Origin: JAKFYM01 sp964612065
GTDB lineage: Bacteria; Bdellovibrionota; UBA1018; CAIPTA01
Direction: 5' to 3'
Assembly (NCBI GenBank): GCA_964612065.1
Contig: CAZTCD010000030.1
Location: forward strand, 1-38,704
DNA length: 38,704 nt
Numbering within the stretch: the stretch's first letter is position 1; every line of letters starts with the position of its first letter. The notes below the pieces were generated by a model. It saw only the letters and a list, made by a program, of their open reading frames with translations, ran no database searches and was not told the DNA's origin. Made by a program: the position numbers and the translations under genes. This document shows, in pieces, positions 25,531 through 33,426 of the stretch.

Positions 25531-26412
25531 TTAAAAAGCCCCTGGCTTGGTGGCCACCGGAGGGTCCACACGATAGTCGTAAAATCCGAGCTTGGTTTTG
25601 CGTCCGTAGAGGCCGGCGTCCACATACTGGCGAAGCAGTGGGCAGGGGCGGTATTTGGAATCGCCCAGGCCTTCGTGCAACACGTTCATGATGGCGAGGC
25701 AGGTGTCGAGGCCGATGAAATCGGCCAGAGTAAGAGGGCCCATCGGCTGGTTGGTGCCGAGCTTCATCGAGGTATCGATATCCTGGATCGAAGCCACGCC
25801 TTCGTAGAGGGCGTAAACCGCTTCATTGATCATGGGCATCAAAATCCGATTGACCGCAAAGCCGGGAAAGTCGCGGGCTTCCACTACGGTCTTGCCCATC
25901 TTCTCGGCCAGCTCACGCATCGTGGCAAATGTTTTATCGGAAGTGCGAAGGCCCCGGATGCCTTCCACCAGTTTCATCACGGGTACCGGATTCATGAAGT
26001 GCATTCCCACCACCAGATCCGGACGCTTGGTTTGCCCGGCGATCGCCGTGATGGAGATGGAAGAGGTATTAGTGGCGAGAATCACACCAGGCTTGGCCAC
26101 TTCATCAAGCTTCTTGAATATCTGGTACTTAAGATCGATCTTTTCAACGGCCGCTTCCACGATAAAGTCGGCCTCTTTGAGATCGGCTAGATCGCCCACG
26201 GGTTGGATCAGAGCCAGGATCTCTTTGCTTTTGGCAGCGTCGAGTTTTCCCTTTTCCACCAAACGCCCCAGATCTTTTTCGATCTTGGCTTTGCCCGCCT
26301 GGGCCCGATCGAGGGTCATATCGTTCAGAAGAACCTGATAGCCCGCCTGAGCGGCTACCTGCGCAATACCCGAGCCCATCTGCCCCGCACCCACAACGGC
26401 GAATTTTTTCAT
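25531..26412 (-). CDS. hbd: 3-hydroxybutyryl-CoA dehydrogenase
   Basis: A 293-residue NAD-dependent 3-hydroxyacyl-CoA dehydrogenase. It has the Rossmann motif VVGAGQMGSGIAQVAAQAG, FIVEAAVEK, TNTSSIS, and MHFMNPVPVMKLVE with the catalytic His. The C-terminal domain is intact (QPMGPLTLADFIGLD, GRKTKLGFYDY). Length matches the short single-function type (about 285). It is the first gene of a five-gene minus-strand operon, with GAGGAAGC before the ATG and a promoter and a 12-bp tandem repeat in its leader. Paa-type or fatty-acid dehydrogenase roles are not distinguishable. Confidence 0.92.
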   Translation of the reverse strand: MKKFAVVGAGQMGSGIAQVAAQAGYQVLLNDMTLDRAQAGKAKIEKDLGRLVEKGKLDAAKSKEILALIQPVGDLADLKEADFIVEAAVEKIDLKYQIFKKLDEVAKPGVILATNTSSISITAIAGQTKRPDLVVGMHFMNPVPVMKLVEGIRGLRTSDKTFATMRELAEKMGKTVVEARDFPGFAVNRILMPMINEAVYALYEGVASIQDIDTSMKLGTNQPMGPLTLADFIGLDTCLAIMNVLHEGLGDSKYRPCPLLRQYVDAGLYGRKTKLGFYDYRVDPPVATKPGAF

Positions 26413-26423
26413 GCTTCCTCTTT

Positions 26424-26447
26424 TATCTTATCGATTATCTTATCGAT
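26424..26447. repeat. perfect 12-bp tandem repeat in the hbd leader
   Basis: ATCGATAAGATA occurs twice in direct tandem on the minus strand, 12 bases before the hbd start and downstream of its predicted start of transcription. Each copy contains the palindrome ATCGAT. It could be a binding site for a fatty-acid or branched-chain regulator, or an RNA element. Confidence 0.7.
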
Positions 26448-26470
26448 CTGGATCCTTTGGATTGCGCCCC

Positions 26471-26499
26471 ACTCTACCCATACCAGAGCGAAAGCTCAA
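26471..26499 (-). promoter_or_regulatory. promoter of the acyl-CoA operon
   Basis: On the minus strand TTGAGC (26494-26499) and TAGAGT (26471-26476) are 17 bases apart. The leader would be about 52 bases and contains the 12-bp tandem repeat. The -10 box is identical to that of the liu operon. Confidence 0.55.
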
Positions 26500-26541
26500 C
26501 GGAATTGCCCAGATTGACACAGCAAGATGGAGCCGGATATT

Positions 26542-27555
26542 TCAGTCAGTATCTTTTAGGTTTTCCAGCGATTCGAACTGAACTCCGTAACTCAGCACGC
26601 CATCTTTGGCGATAACGCGCATCACAGATCCACGGTAGCGAAAAACCATGTCCGGGCCTGGCTTGATCTCCCCCTCCACCCTATCCCCCACCTCCAGAGC
26701 GAGAATGGGTTTGCCCGGAACGGGAGAAATGAGGAATCCGAACTCGTTGAAGTTCACGGTGCGAAAGGCGAAAATCGCATTTCCTTCCCGAACATCCACC
26801 TCCACCTCGCCGTCGTAGCGCTGGGCACGCGGGCGGCCTCCGGCATCGTGACGAAGGAATTTGGGGTCGGCGGAAATGCTGCGCTTTACGGAATAAATCT
26901 CGCCCGTGCTCATATTCATCGCGGTGAGCTTGCGCCCGAATACACAGCCAGTATCGAGGTTGATCCGGTGAGGAAGAACTTCCGGCTCTTTCACCGGAGT
27001 GTGCCCGTGCACGATCACCCTGGACCAATGCACCTTGTTTTCCAGAAAGGCGGAACGGATCCAGAGCAGCTGGTGGGCGGTTTTGGCGTCGATCTCAGCG
27101 TCGAAATCAAAGCCAGGAGGCACGCCTGCGTGGACGAAGAAATACTCATCCGTTTTGTGGCAAAGCAACAGGCCTGCCAGAAATTTTTTATGCGACTCGG
27201 GAATCACGTAGTTGATCCCGTCGTCAGAATAACTGGCGAGAGTGGCGGAGCCCCCGTTCAGGATGAAATTGGAAGAGGCCAGCGGATCGGCGGGATTCTT
27301 CAGGTATTGCTCAAAAAGCCACTCGTGGTTGCCCTTCAGCGCGATCACTTTATAAAGCGTGGAGATATCCAGCACCATATCGATCACAGCCTTGGAATCA
27401 GGGCCCCGGTCCACATAATCCCCCAGAAAGAGAAGGGTGGAATCTTTATCAAGCGGCAGTTTTTTGATCAGCTCCCGCAGCTCATCGGCGCACCCATGAA
27501 CATCACCGATCACGAAGATCGCGCCCTTTTGCGGCTTCTGTGAGGATTGGCTCAT
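26542..27555 (-). CDS. PPP-family metallophosphatase fused to a PilZ-like domain
   Basis: A 337-residue protein. Residues 1-230 are a serine/threonine or Ap4A-type PPP phosphatase with all metal motifs: GDVHG at 17-21, GDYVDRG, GNHEW and HGHTP, plus a final LDTGCVFG. From about residue 240 to 330 follows a beta-rich PilZ-like domain: RPRAQRYDGEVEV, then TVNFNEFGFLIS, ALEVGDRVEG and SYGVQFESL. In canonical PilZ domains RxxxR and D/NxSxxG bind cyclic di-GMP. Here the first is altered (RPRAQR) and Asn replaces the Ser, so binding is doubtful. The gene is translationally coupled to xerC by an ATGA overlap. The phosphatase target is unknown. Confidence 0.82.
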   Translation of the reverse strand: MSQSSQKPQKGAIFVIGDVHGCADELRELIKKLPLDKDSTLLFLGDYVDRGPDSKAVIDMVLDISTLYKVIALKGNHEWLFEQYLKNPADPLASSNFILNGGSATLASYSDDGINYVIPESHKKFLAGLLLCHKTDEYFFVHAGVPPGFDFDAEIDAKTAHQLLWIRSAFLENKVHWSRVIVHGHTPVKEPEVLPHRINLDTGCVFGRKLTAMNMSTGEIYSVKRSISADPKFLRHDAGGRPRAQRYDGEVEVDVREGNAIFAFRTVNFNEFGFLISPVPGKPILALEVGDRVEGEIKPGPDMVFRYRGSVMRVIAKDGVLSYGVQFESLENLKDTD

Positions 27556-28475
27556 GCCTCACCCTCCGCGGCCGCGCCTGAATTCGGATGAGCGGCCCGG
27601 TATTCGGCCACCAGCTGCTCGAGCTCAAGATGGGTGTATTTCTGCGTGGTGGAAAGGGAGGAGTGGCCGAGCAGCTCCTGTATCAGGCGCAGATCGGCGC
27701 CATTGGCCAGGAGATGAGTGGCAAAGCTGTGGCGCAAAGTGTGAGGAGTGATATCCCCGGAAAGCCCTGCCGCCAAAGCCGTGGCCTCCACCATCCGCTC
27801 CACGCTTCTTACAGTAAGGCGCCCTCCCCGCGAATTGAGGAAAAGCGCGTTTTCTTCGTCGGAAGGGCCGAATTCCTTTCGCACCAGAAGGTAGTCGGCC
27901 ACTGCTTTATGAGCCGTGCCTCCGCATACCGCCAGGCGCTCCTTCCGGCCTTTCCCGAGCACCCGAAGCGTGGCCCCCTCACCGCCCGACACGGGGATCA
28001 GATCGCCCAGATTCAAGCTGGCGAGCTCCGCCACTCTGAGTCCGGTGGAATAAAGCAGCTCCAATATGGCACGATTCCGCAAGCCCAAAGAGCTGCTGAT
28101 CTCCGGTGTGGCCAGCAGCTTTTCGGCTTCCCCCACGCTCAAGTGGCGAGGCAGGCGCTTCTCCGTGCGCGGGCTGGGCACTCTCGCGGCCACGTCGGAA
28201 GAAACCAGTCCCTTGCGAAAGAGGTATCGATAAAAAGACCGAAGGGCGGCGAGACGACGGGCGATCGAAGTCTTCGCATTTTTCTCGTAAAGACTGGAGA
28301 GATAAGCGCGAAGATCCACCGGCGTAAGAACACCGGGATCAAAACTGTCTCCCTGCGACTCCCGAAAATACGAATGGAACGATACCAGATCAATCCGGTA
28401 GTTTCGTATCGTATGAGCCGATGCATTTTTTTCCACGCTCAAATGGCGCAGGAAGTCTTCCATCCACGGATGCAT
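27552..28475 (-). CDS. xerC: tyrosine recombinase XerC
   Basis: A 307-residue site-specific recombinase that with XerD resolves chromosome dimers at dif. N-terminal SAM-like core-binding domain (about 1-95), then the catalytic domain with Arg in YSTGLRVAEL, Lys in VLGKGRKER, HTLRHSFATHL, LLGHSSL and the nucleophile Tyr in TTQKYTHLE. Length and position beside other household genes fit a chromosomal XerC, not a mobile integrase. The ATG at 28475 has AAGGGA very close, and another ATG four codons later is the alternative. The phosphatase-PilZ gene overlaps its end. No dif-like site was seen. Confidence 0.88.
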   Translation of the reverse strand: MHPWMEDFLRHLSVEKNASAHTIRNYRIDLVSFHSYFRESQGDSFDPGVLTPVDLRAYLSSLYEKNAKTSIARRLAALRSFYRYLFRKGLVSSDVAARVPSPRTEKRLPRHLSVGEAEKLLATPEISSSLGLRNRAILELLYSTGLRVAELASLNLGDLIPVSGGEGATLRVLGKGRKERLAVCGGTAHKAVADYLLVRKEFGPSDEENALFLNSRGGRLTVRSVERMVEATALAAGLSGDITPHTLRHSFATHLLANGADLRLIQELLGHSSLSTTQKYTHLELEQLVAEYRAAHPNSGAAAEGEA

Positions 28476-28506
28476 TCCCTTCTATTCTGAGGCGAACTCG
28501 CGAGAT

Positions 28507-28535
28507 TTGCTCTAGAAATTTTTTGCGGCTAGGCT
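28507..28535 (+). promoter_or_regulatory. promoter, apparently leaderless, of the 28545 gene
   Basis: TTGCTC (28507-28512) and TAGGCT (28530-28535) are 17 bases apart. Only 9 bases separate the -10 box from the ATG at 28545, and no ribosome binding site exists. The -10 region GCTAGGCTCTT resembles GCTAGAGTCTT before liuB. Confidence 0.5.
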
Positions 28536-28544
28536 CTTCAAACC

Positions 28545-29201
28545 ATGAAACGTTTTCTTCCCCTCTTAATCGCCGTGCTCGTGCTTGCCGCAGGCCTTTT
28601 AATCTGGCGCTACCATAAAGAAACTTCGGACTCGAACCTGTTATCCGATCCGCAGAATGCGGCTCCTCCCACTCGCGAACCGGGGCCAATTTCAGCTACT
28701 ACCCCTTCTCCCGGCCTCACCGTTCCGCCTGAGAGCGTTTCTCCGGCATTCGTTTCATTTCTTCAGTCGGAATCGAGGAATCTGGATTCACCGAAGATCG
28801 ATGCCGAACTGGCTCAGAGAAGAATGGAAGAACAGGCCCGCGCTATGGGAGACGAGGAAATCCGGTTTGCCCGCGATCTCGTTCTGAATGAACAAAATCC
28901 CGCGAACCAAAGAATCGTGGCAGCCTCCCTGATCGGCATGACCGGAGAAAGAGGCTGGTCCGCGGCAGCGGACATCGCGCTGAGATCCTTCGCCTCAGAG
29001 AGAGCGGAGCCCCATTCCGTGGATGAGGTTAGGAACAGCCAGGCGAAAGCCATGGCTTTGATGGAAGTGGATTCTCTGGCGGAAGAAGCGGCGAAAAATC
29101 CGAAGGCCAGGGAGGAACTGCTTCGCTGGGCGAGCGCGGCCAAAGATCCCACCGTGCGAAATTACCTGCAGAAAAAAGTGCGGGATTTGCCTGCAAACTA
29201 A
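28545..29201 (+). CDS. membrane-anchored protein of unknown function
   Basis: A 218-residue protein with an N-terminal transmembrane helix (about 4-21), a Pro/Ser/Thr-rich linker (35-70) and a helical domain from about 80 to the end (ELAQRRMEEQARAMGDEEIRFARDLVL, LIGMTGERGWSAAADIALRSF). The repeated short helices look like HEAT-like or armadillo-like units, which usually bind other proteins. I do not recognise a family. It diverges from xerC, 69 bases apart, and appears to have its own leaderless promoter. It most likely projects into the periplasm. Confidence 0.65.
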   Translation: MKRFLPLLIAVLVLAAGLLIWRYHKETSDSNLLSDPQNAAPPTREPGPISATTPSPGLTVPPESVSPAFVSFLQSESRNLDSPKIDAELAQRRMEEQARAMGDEEIRFARDLVLNEQNPANQRIVAASLIGMTGERGWSAAADIALRSFASERAEPHSVDEVRNSQAKAMALMEVDSLAEEAAKNPKAREELLRWASAAKDPTVRNYLQKKVRDLPAN

Positions 29202-29377
29202 GCTGCTTTCGACGTCATCAGCCTGATTTTACGGGCTCCCTGCGTCTATGGTTTTTTTTACCTTGTAAAAATTGCCCCTGCGGAGCGCTTGTCAGAGATT
29301 TATTCGAGCTTTTACACGATTTCGTTTGGTGAACCTTTAGCAGCGTGGTCGAATCTTCGCGTCACTATGGAGGTTAC

Positions 29378-30739
29378 ATGAAAGTCCTATCAGCCCTGTT
29401 CCTTAGCATTGCCCTTCTTACCCCGTCCCTGGGAAAGGCCGCCGAGCAAACCTGCGTTTCGAAAGCAGAGATGCAGGAGATCGCGCGCACTTTCACCCAA
29501 TACGCCAGCCTGGCTAACGCAGATTACTGCTTCGATGGATCCGAAACCGCGCACCTGATCGCCGGCCTCGTGTTCATGCGCCAGACCCAGTACAAAAACC
29601 CGATGGACCGCTCCACCGACGATTTGTTCTCAGGCAAGTTCGCTTCCTCCTGGTGGAACTATTTCATCGGCCGCATCAACGAATTTGAAATCGACAGCTC
29701 CTGCCCCAAAGGCGTGGTGGCTTACGTTTACGCCTTCGGCGGGCGCACCATGTATGCCTGCTCGGCAGCGCTTACGGACAACTTCACCGCCCTCGACCTC
29801 GCTTCGGTGTTCATGCACGAAGCCCGGCACATCGATGGCTTTCCTCACATGACCTGCAGCCACGGCGCACGCGAAGGCTTGCGCGGAGCTTGCGACCGCC
29901 GCATCCAGGAAGGCGGCTCCTATGCCGTTACGGTGGAAACCTACGCCCAGCTGGCCAAATACGCGGAAGGCATTCACCCTGCGCTGAAGGCCTACGCCCG
30001 CTCTTCGGCGGTGATCTATGCCGACGAAGCTTTCGAAAGCTCGGTAACGATCCAGCGCTCGGAGCGCTTCGCCCTGATCACCAAGGACAAAGCGGTTCTT
30101 GCCCTCAACCAGGACGGCAGCACCCAACGCCTCGGCACAGCACCTGAGCTGGGAAAAATCGTGATGCGCGGCCAGCACGTGATCCTCTTCCCTGATCAGC
30201 TCAGCTCCCGCGCGCGCTTCATGTTCCTGAGAAGCGAAGGAGAGATCCCGTCTCTCGCCGGCAACCAGGCGGAGGAATACAATGCCCAGCCGGAATCCGA
30301 GCGTGCTCAGTTCGTGGACACGCATATCGCCGCCCAGTGGAACGCCCGTGTTTACCGCACCAAGGCCAAATTCGACTGCGACCCTCGCAACGCCAACACC
30401 CAGGAAGTGGCTTTGAAAGAGGTTCCTCTCGGCTTGATCTATCCGGAAGGCTACAGCCGTGCTGCCAAGACGGCTTACCTGGCGATGGAATCGGGCAAGG
30501 TAATGGAAGTGGGCTGCAGCAATAACCGGGCGTTCGTTCGCGAATCCACGGTGCGCCTCGACCAGAAATACAAGAGCCTCTATAAAGTAGGTGCCCTGAC
30601 CTTGGGCCTTACCTCTGACGGCTTCGTGCGTGAGATCTCGGGCTCCAGCTCGAGGGCCCTTTCGCTCGGCAAAGGCATCGATGGCAATGTGCATGAAATC
30701 ATGCCCAACCAGTCGGTGGATTTTTTCGCAGAGCGCTAA
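29378..30739 (+). CDS. secreted protein with HEXXH motif, putative metallopeptidase
   Basis: A 453-residue secreted protein: signal peptide ending near residue 22 (GKAAEQTC). Residues 26-210 contain VFMHEARHIDGF, a HEXXH motif at 147-151, followed by GGSYAVTVETYAQL about 40 residues later, which could supply the third zinc ligand as in gluzincins. Cys residues at 26, 51, 109 and 128 suggest disulfides. The second half is beta-rich with repeated LNQDGSTQRLG-like segments and could be a WD-like or propeller domain. It is not a family I can name. The ATG at 29378 has GGAGG upstream (an ATG in frame 11 codons earlier has none). A strong terminator follows. Confidence 0.65.
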   Translation: MKVLSALFLSIALLTPSLGKAAEQTCVSKAEMQEIARTFTQYASLANADYCFDGSETAHLIAGLVFMRQTQYKNPMDRSTDDLFSGKFASSWWNYFIGRINEFEIDSSCPKGVVAYVYAFGGRTMYACSAALTDNFTALDLASVFMHEARHIDGFPHMTCSHGAREGLRGACDRRIQEGGSYAVTVETYAQLAKYAEGIHPALKAYARSSAVIYADEAFESSVTIQRSERFALITKDKAVLALNQDGSTQRLGTAPELGKIVMRGQHVILFPDQLSSRARFMFLRSEGEIPSLAGNQAEEYNAQPESERAQFVDTHIAAQWNARVYRTKAKFDCDPRNANTQEVALKEVPLGLIYPEGYSRAAKTAYLAMESGKVMEVGCSNNRAFVRESTVRLDQKYKSLYKVGALTLGLTSDGFVREISGSSSRALSLGKGIDGNVHEIMPNQSVDFFAER

Positions 30740-30759
30740 TCGCCTTTAGCGAACTTAAG

Positions 30760-30798
30760 AAGACATCCTTCGCCCAGCGCGAAGGATGTCTTTTTTTT
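30760..30798 (+). terminator. strong Rho-independent terminator
   Basis: A 14-bp perfect stem, AAGACATCCTTCGC and GCGAAGGATGTCTT around CCAGC, is followed by six more T residues. It ends the 29378-30739 transcript and overlaps the upstream control region of the next gene, which begins 26 bases further on. Confidence 0.92.
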
Positions 30799-30824
30799 GG
30801 CTAGGATTTCGGTATCTTAGCTGA

Positions 30825-31886
30825 ATGAGCCAACTGAGCGACGACGTTGTGATGGTGCCCATGGAGCCTCCTCCGCCTCCGGCTATGCCGGCAGCCCAGA
30901 GCACGATTCAAACCGTAAGCCTCCTGGTGATTGCCACCATCATGATGGGCGTAGCGCTTTCTTATACGCGCACGATGATGATTCCTTTCGTGTTCGCGCT
31001 CTTTCTCTCTTATTTCGTGGCTCCCTCCGTGGGTTTTCTCAAACGGGAAGCGCGCTTCCCGCACTGGCTGGCGGTGATGAGCTCGATGGCGATCGTGCTC
31101 CTGCTCTGCACTTTGTTTTTCCTGGTGATCCAGGGCTCGGTAATCCGGATGATCAACGGCTTCTCGGCTTACGAGGAGAGAGTTACCCTGGTGAGCCGCG
31201 ATCTGGTGGCCTTTGCGGCACGCTTTGATATCCGCCTGGATCAAGCCACCTTGGTCTCAAAAATGCGGGAACTGCCGATCTTCTCCTACATCCAAGGCGC
31301 GGCAAGCATAACGATCGGCTTCATCACGGATTTCCTCCTGGTGATGGTGTTCCTGATCTTCCTGGTGAGCGCCCAGCGCACCGGGGATAAAAAGACGGGC
31401 CTCGCAGGGGAGATCGACCGGAAGATCCGCTCTTATATTCTCACCAAAATCCTTTCCAACGTGGTGGGAGCGCTCGCGGTCTACATCGTTTATGTTTCGC
31501 TCGGCCTCGACCTCTCGCTGATGTTCGCCATGCTTTGCTTCCTGCTGGGCTTCATCCCCACTTTGGGATCCGTGGTGGCCACGGTGCTGCCCCTCCCAAT
31601 CGCTTATCTGCAATACCAGGAAGCCTGGCCGATCTGGTTGGTGATCGTGCTTCCCGTGGTGATTCAAACCGTGCTGGGGAATTTCCTGGAGCCGAAATTC
31701 ATCGGCAGGGGCTTGGACCTGCATCCGGTTACCATCCTGCTGAGCCTGATGTTCTGGGGCATCATCTGGGGGATCGCGGGGATGTTTCTCGCGGTGCCCA
31801 TCACGGCCGTGCTTAAGATCATGCTGGAGAGGCATCCGCTTACCGAGAAGTTTGCAGGAGTGATGGCGGGAAAGAGCCCTTTTTAG
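30825..31886 (+). CDS. AI-2E family transporter (PerM/TqsA)
   Basis: A 353-residue integral membrane protein with about eight transmembrane segments: two near the N terminus (about 27-65), one near 75-95, a long soluble loop (100-150), then the rest. The C-terminal core with LLGFIPTLGSVVATVLPLP, LEPKFIGRGLDLHPVTILLSLMFWGIIWGIAGMFLAVPITAVLKI is the family signature. Members export signals or ions (TqsA, PerM) and are often misnamed for AI-2. The start ATG lies 26 bases after the terminator and has no clear ribosome binding site. It may be read from a short or absent leader (TATCTT ends six bases before it). Confidence 0.88.
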   Translation: MSQLSDDVVMVPMEPPPPPAMPAAQSTIQTVSLLVIATIMMGVALSYTRTMMIPFVFALFLSYFVAPSVGFLKREARFPHWLAVMSSMAIVLLLCTLFFLVIQGSVIRMINGFSAYEERVTLVSRDLVAFAARFDIRLDQATLVSKMRELPIFSYIQGAASITIGFITDFLLVMVFLIFLVSAQRTGDKKTGLAGEIDRKIRSYILTKILSNVVGALAVYIVYVSLGLDLSLMFAMLCFLLGFIPTLGSVVATVLPLPIAYLQYQEAWPIWLVIVLPVVIQTVLGNFLEPKFIGRGLDLHPVTILLSLMFWGIIWGIAGMFLAVPITAVLKIMLERHPLTEKFAGVMAGKSPF

Positions 31887-32037
31887 GGTGCAACCGATCG
31901 CAGAAGGCATTGCTTTTACTAGACTAAATACAAAATAGCCAAATTCAGCTGCCGTTAACTACAGGGTTCACCTTTAGTAAACAGCATGTTACACCCTCCC
32001 CATCTTTCCACGGCCCTGGAAAACTGGATGCGTTTAC

Positions 32038-32952
32038 ATGGGCACTCATGCGCAAAATCAAATGTCCGGGATGTTTTTAGCGGCGGCCCTGTGGGCCCTT
32101 TGGCCCGCTTCACCCTCCGCCCATGCGGCCACCAGCCACAAAGGCAGCATTGCTTTCCAGGCGGAAGAAGTGAAGGCGCATGCCGCCGCCCTGCTGCCTC
32201 TGCTCCAAACCTCCGCCGCCTGCCTCCACAGCCAACTTTCTCGCCATCATTCTTTCTACCGGGCCCATGGCTTTTCCCCCTTCTACGGCGACCGTTCCCA
32301 GTTTGGCAGGCTCTCCCATGCCGCCAAGAAAAATCACCTGCGCCGCATGGGCGTGAATCCGCGCCTGCTCGATCAAATGGAACCGATTTCCTGCGTAGGC
32401 CTTCTGCTCAAATGCCTCGGCCAGGGATTTCAAGCGACGAAACAGGAAGAGGTTTGGAAGCGCATCCGGGCCTTCACTCTGCTGAATGAAGCCGATGGAA
32501 CCGCCCTGCAGTTCGCGCTGCAAAAGCTCGGCTGGAAGCTCTATTACTGGAACCCCGACGTAAGAAAAAACGCCGTATGGGACCGGCAGGAGAAGCACAA
32601 AGATCCCTCCAACCGAAACCGCTTCTGGGGCTACCACGAATACAACTGGTTCCTGGCTTCAAAGAAAACCCAATACGGCTTCCTGAAGATCGACGACGCC
32701 CGCCTCTTCGTAAATTTCGGCGAACGGGTGCCCGCCCAGCTGAAAAACGTGCCCTTCTGGGTGGGTACAGCTCATGGGGGTTATCATGTGTTTCCGGGAA
32801 CGGGATCCAAGGTGGTGGAAGCGCACAGCACGCGAAGAATCACCGACACGAAAACGATACAGGCGGATACCTTCAATCCTTTGCAGGGCATGGCCCCTAG
32901 CGACGGGCTCTATCTCTCAGGCCTGATCGCTTTGCCGCCTCTCCCGCTCTAG
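32038..32952 (+). CDS. secreted protein with an NlpC/P60-like Cys/His pattern
   Basis: A 304-residue secreted protein; the signal peptide is MSGMFLAAALWALWPASPSAHA within residues 9-30. In the mature part, EPISCVGLLLKCLGQGF (Cys119) resembles the Cys of papain-like NlpC/P60 enzymes, and AHGGYHVFPGTGSKVVEAHS (His246, His250, then a second His) resembles their His strand and the final 'viHs' strand. This could be a peptidoglycan endopeptidase or amidase that has diverged. The ATG at 32038 lacks a ribosome binding site; ATG at 32062 or 32071 is also possible. The gene overlaps the convergent 32897 gene by 56 bases. Confidence 0.6.
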   Translation: MGTHAQNQMSGMFLAAALWALWPASPSAHAATSHKGSIAFQAEEVKAHAAALLPLLQTSAACLHSQLSRHHSFYRAHGFSPFYGDRSQFGRLSHAAKKNHLRRMGVNPRLLDQMEPISCVGLLLKCLGQGFQATKQEEVWKRIRAFTLLNEADGTALQFALQKLGWKLYYWNPDVRKNAVWDRQEKHKDPSNRNRFWGYHEYNWFLASKKTQYGFLKIDDARLFVNFGERVPAQLKNVPFWVGTAHGGYHVFPGTGSKVVEAHSTRRITDTKTIQADTFNPLQGMAPSDGLYLSGLIALPPLPL

Positions 32953-33376
32953 CCCGCTTCATAGGCTGGCATTTCAGCTTCCAGGCCTTGGCATGCTTCG
33001 CGAGCAGCTCCCCACTCACGAGATAAACGATTTCAAAGCTCGACCTGCGCTTGGAGAAGTTCTGGAACTCGAGCGAAAAATGCGAAAGCACCTGATCGAG
33101 AGGCAGCTCGATGGAGAGCAGGGAACCTCCCTCCGAACGCGCGTAAGCGGCAGCCACCTCTCTGCGATCCGTGAAATACTGCCGCCGGAGCCGCAGGCCG
33201 GACTCGAGCTTCCGGATTTCGGCATCGAAGGCCACAGGATGGGCAAAATCCCCTTGGGCTCGAGCCTCCAGCAGTTTCGCCCAGGTTTTCCTCTGTTGAG
33301 CGGCCTCGGCCTGGGTAAAAGGCTGAAATGCCTCCGCTTTCAGTCCTCTATAGAGCTTGATATTCCGCACTGGCAC
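32897..33376 (-). CDS. putative ADP-ribosyltransferase-like protein
   Basis: A 159-residue cytoplasmic protein. It opens with IKLYRG, where Arg10 matches the Arg of R-S-E type ADP-ribosyltransferases. YFTDRREVAAAYA (Thr69) sits where the second motif would be, in the usual 'FT.d..vA..Ya' form. SSFEIVYLVSGE (Glu115) fits the third motif with its first Glu missing. Strands GGSLLSIELPL are also in register. This fold reading is by eye only and untested. The start is GTG at 33374-33376; GTG at 33370 has GAGG upstream and may be used. Its end overlaps the convergent secreted gene by 56 bases. See the macrodomain gene at 34849. Confidence 0.5.
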   Translation of the reverse strand: MPVRNIKLYRGLKAEAFQPFTQAEAAQQRKTWAKLLEARAQGDFAHPVAFDAEIRKLESGLRLRRQYFTDRREVAAAYARSEGGSLLSIELPLDQVLSHFSLEFQNFSKRRSSFEIVYLVSGELLAKHAKAWKLKCQPMKRARAGEAAKRSGLRDRARR

Positions 33377-33426
33377 CTCGGATTTAGGGTCGCGGCAGCC
33401 ACGGGCTCCGTGCTAAGACGTGTGCC

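Noticed and set aside
24688..26190. 500-codon open frame on the plus strand
   Set aside because: It runs antisense to hbd and the hydratase. Long open antisense frames are expected at this codon bias, and the sense strand carries complete enzyme signatures.
27552..28475. XerC as integrase of a mobile element
   Set aside because: No attachment-site repeats, tRNA gene or phage genes are nearby, and the sequence and length fit chromosomal XerC.
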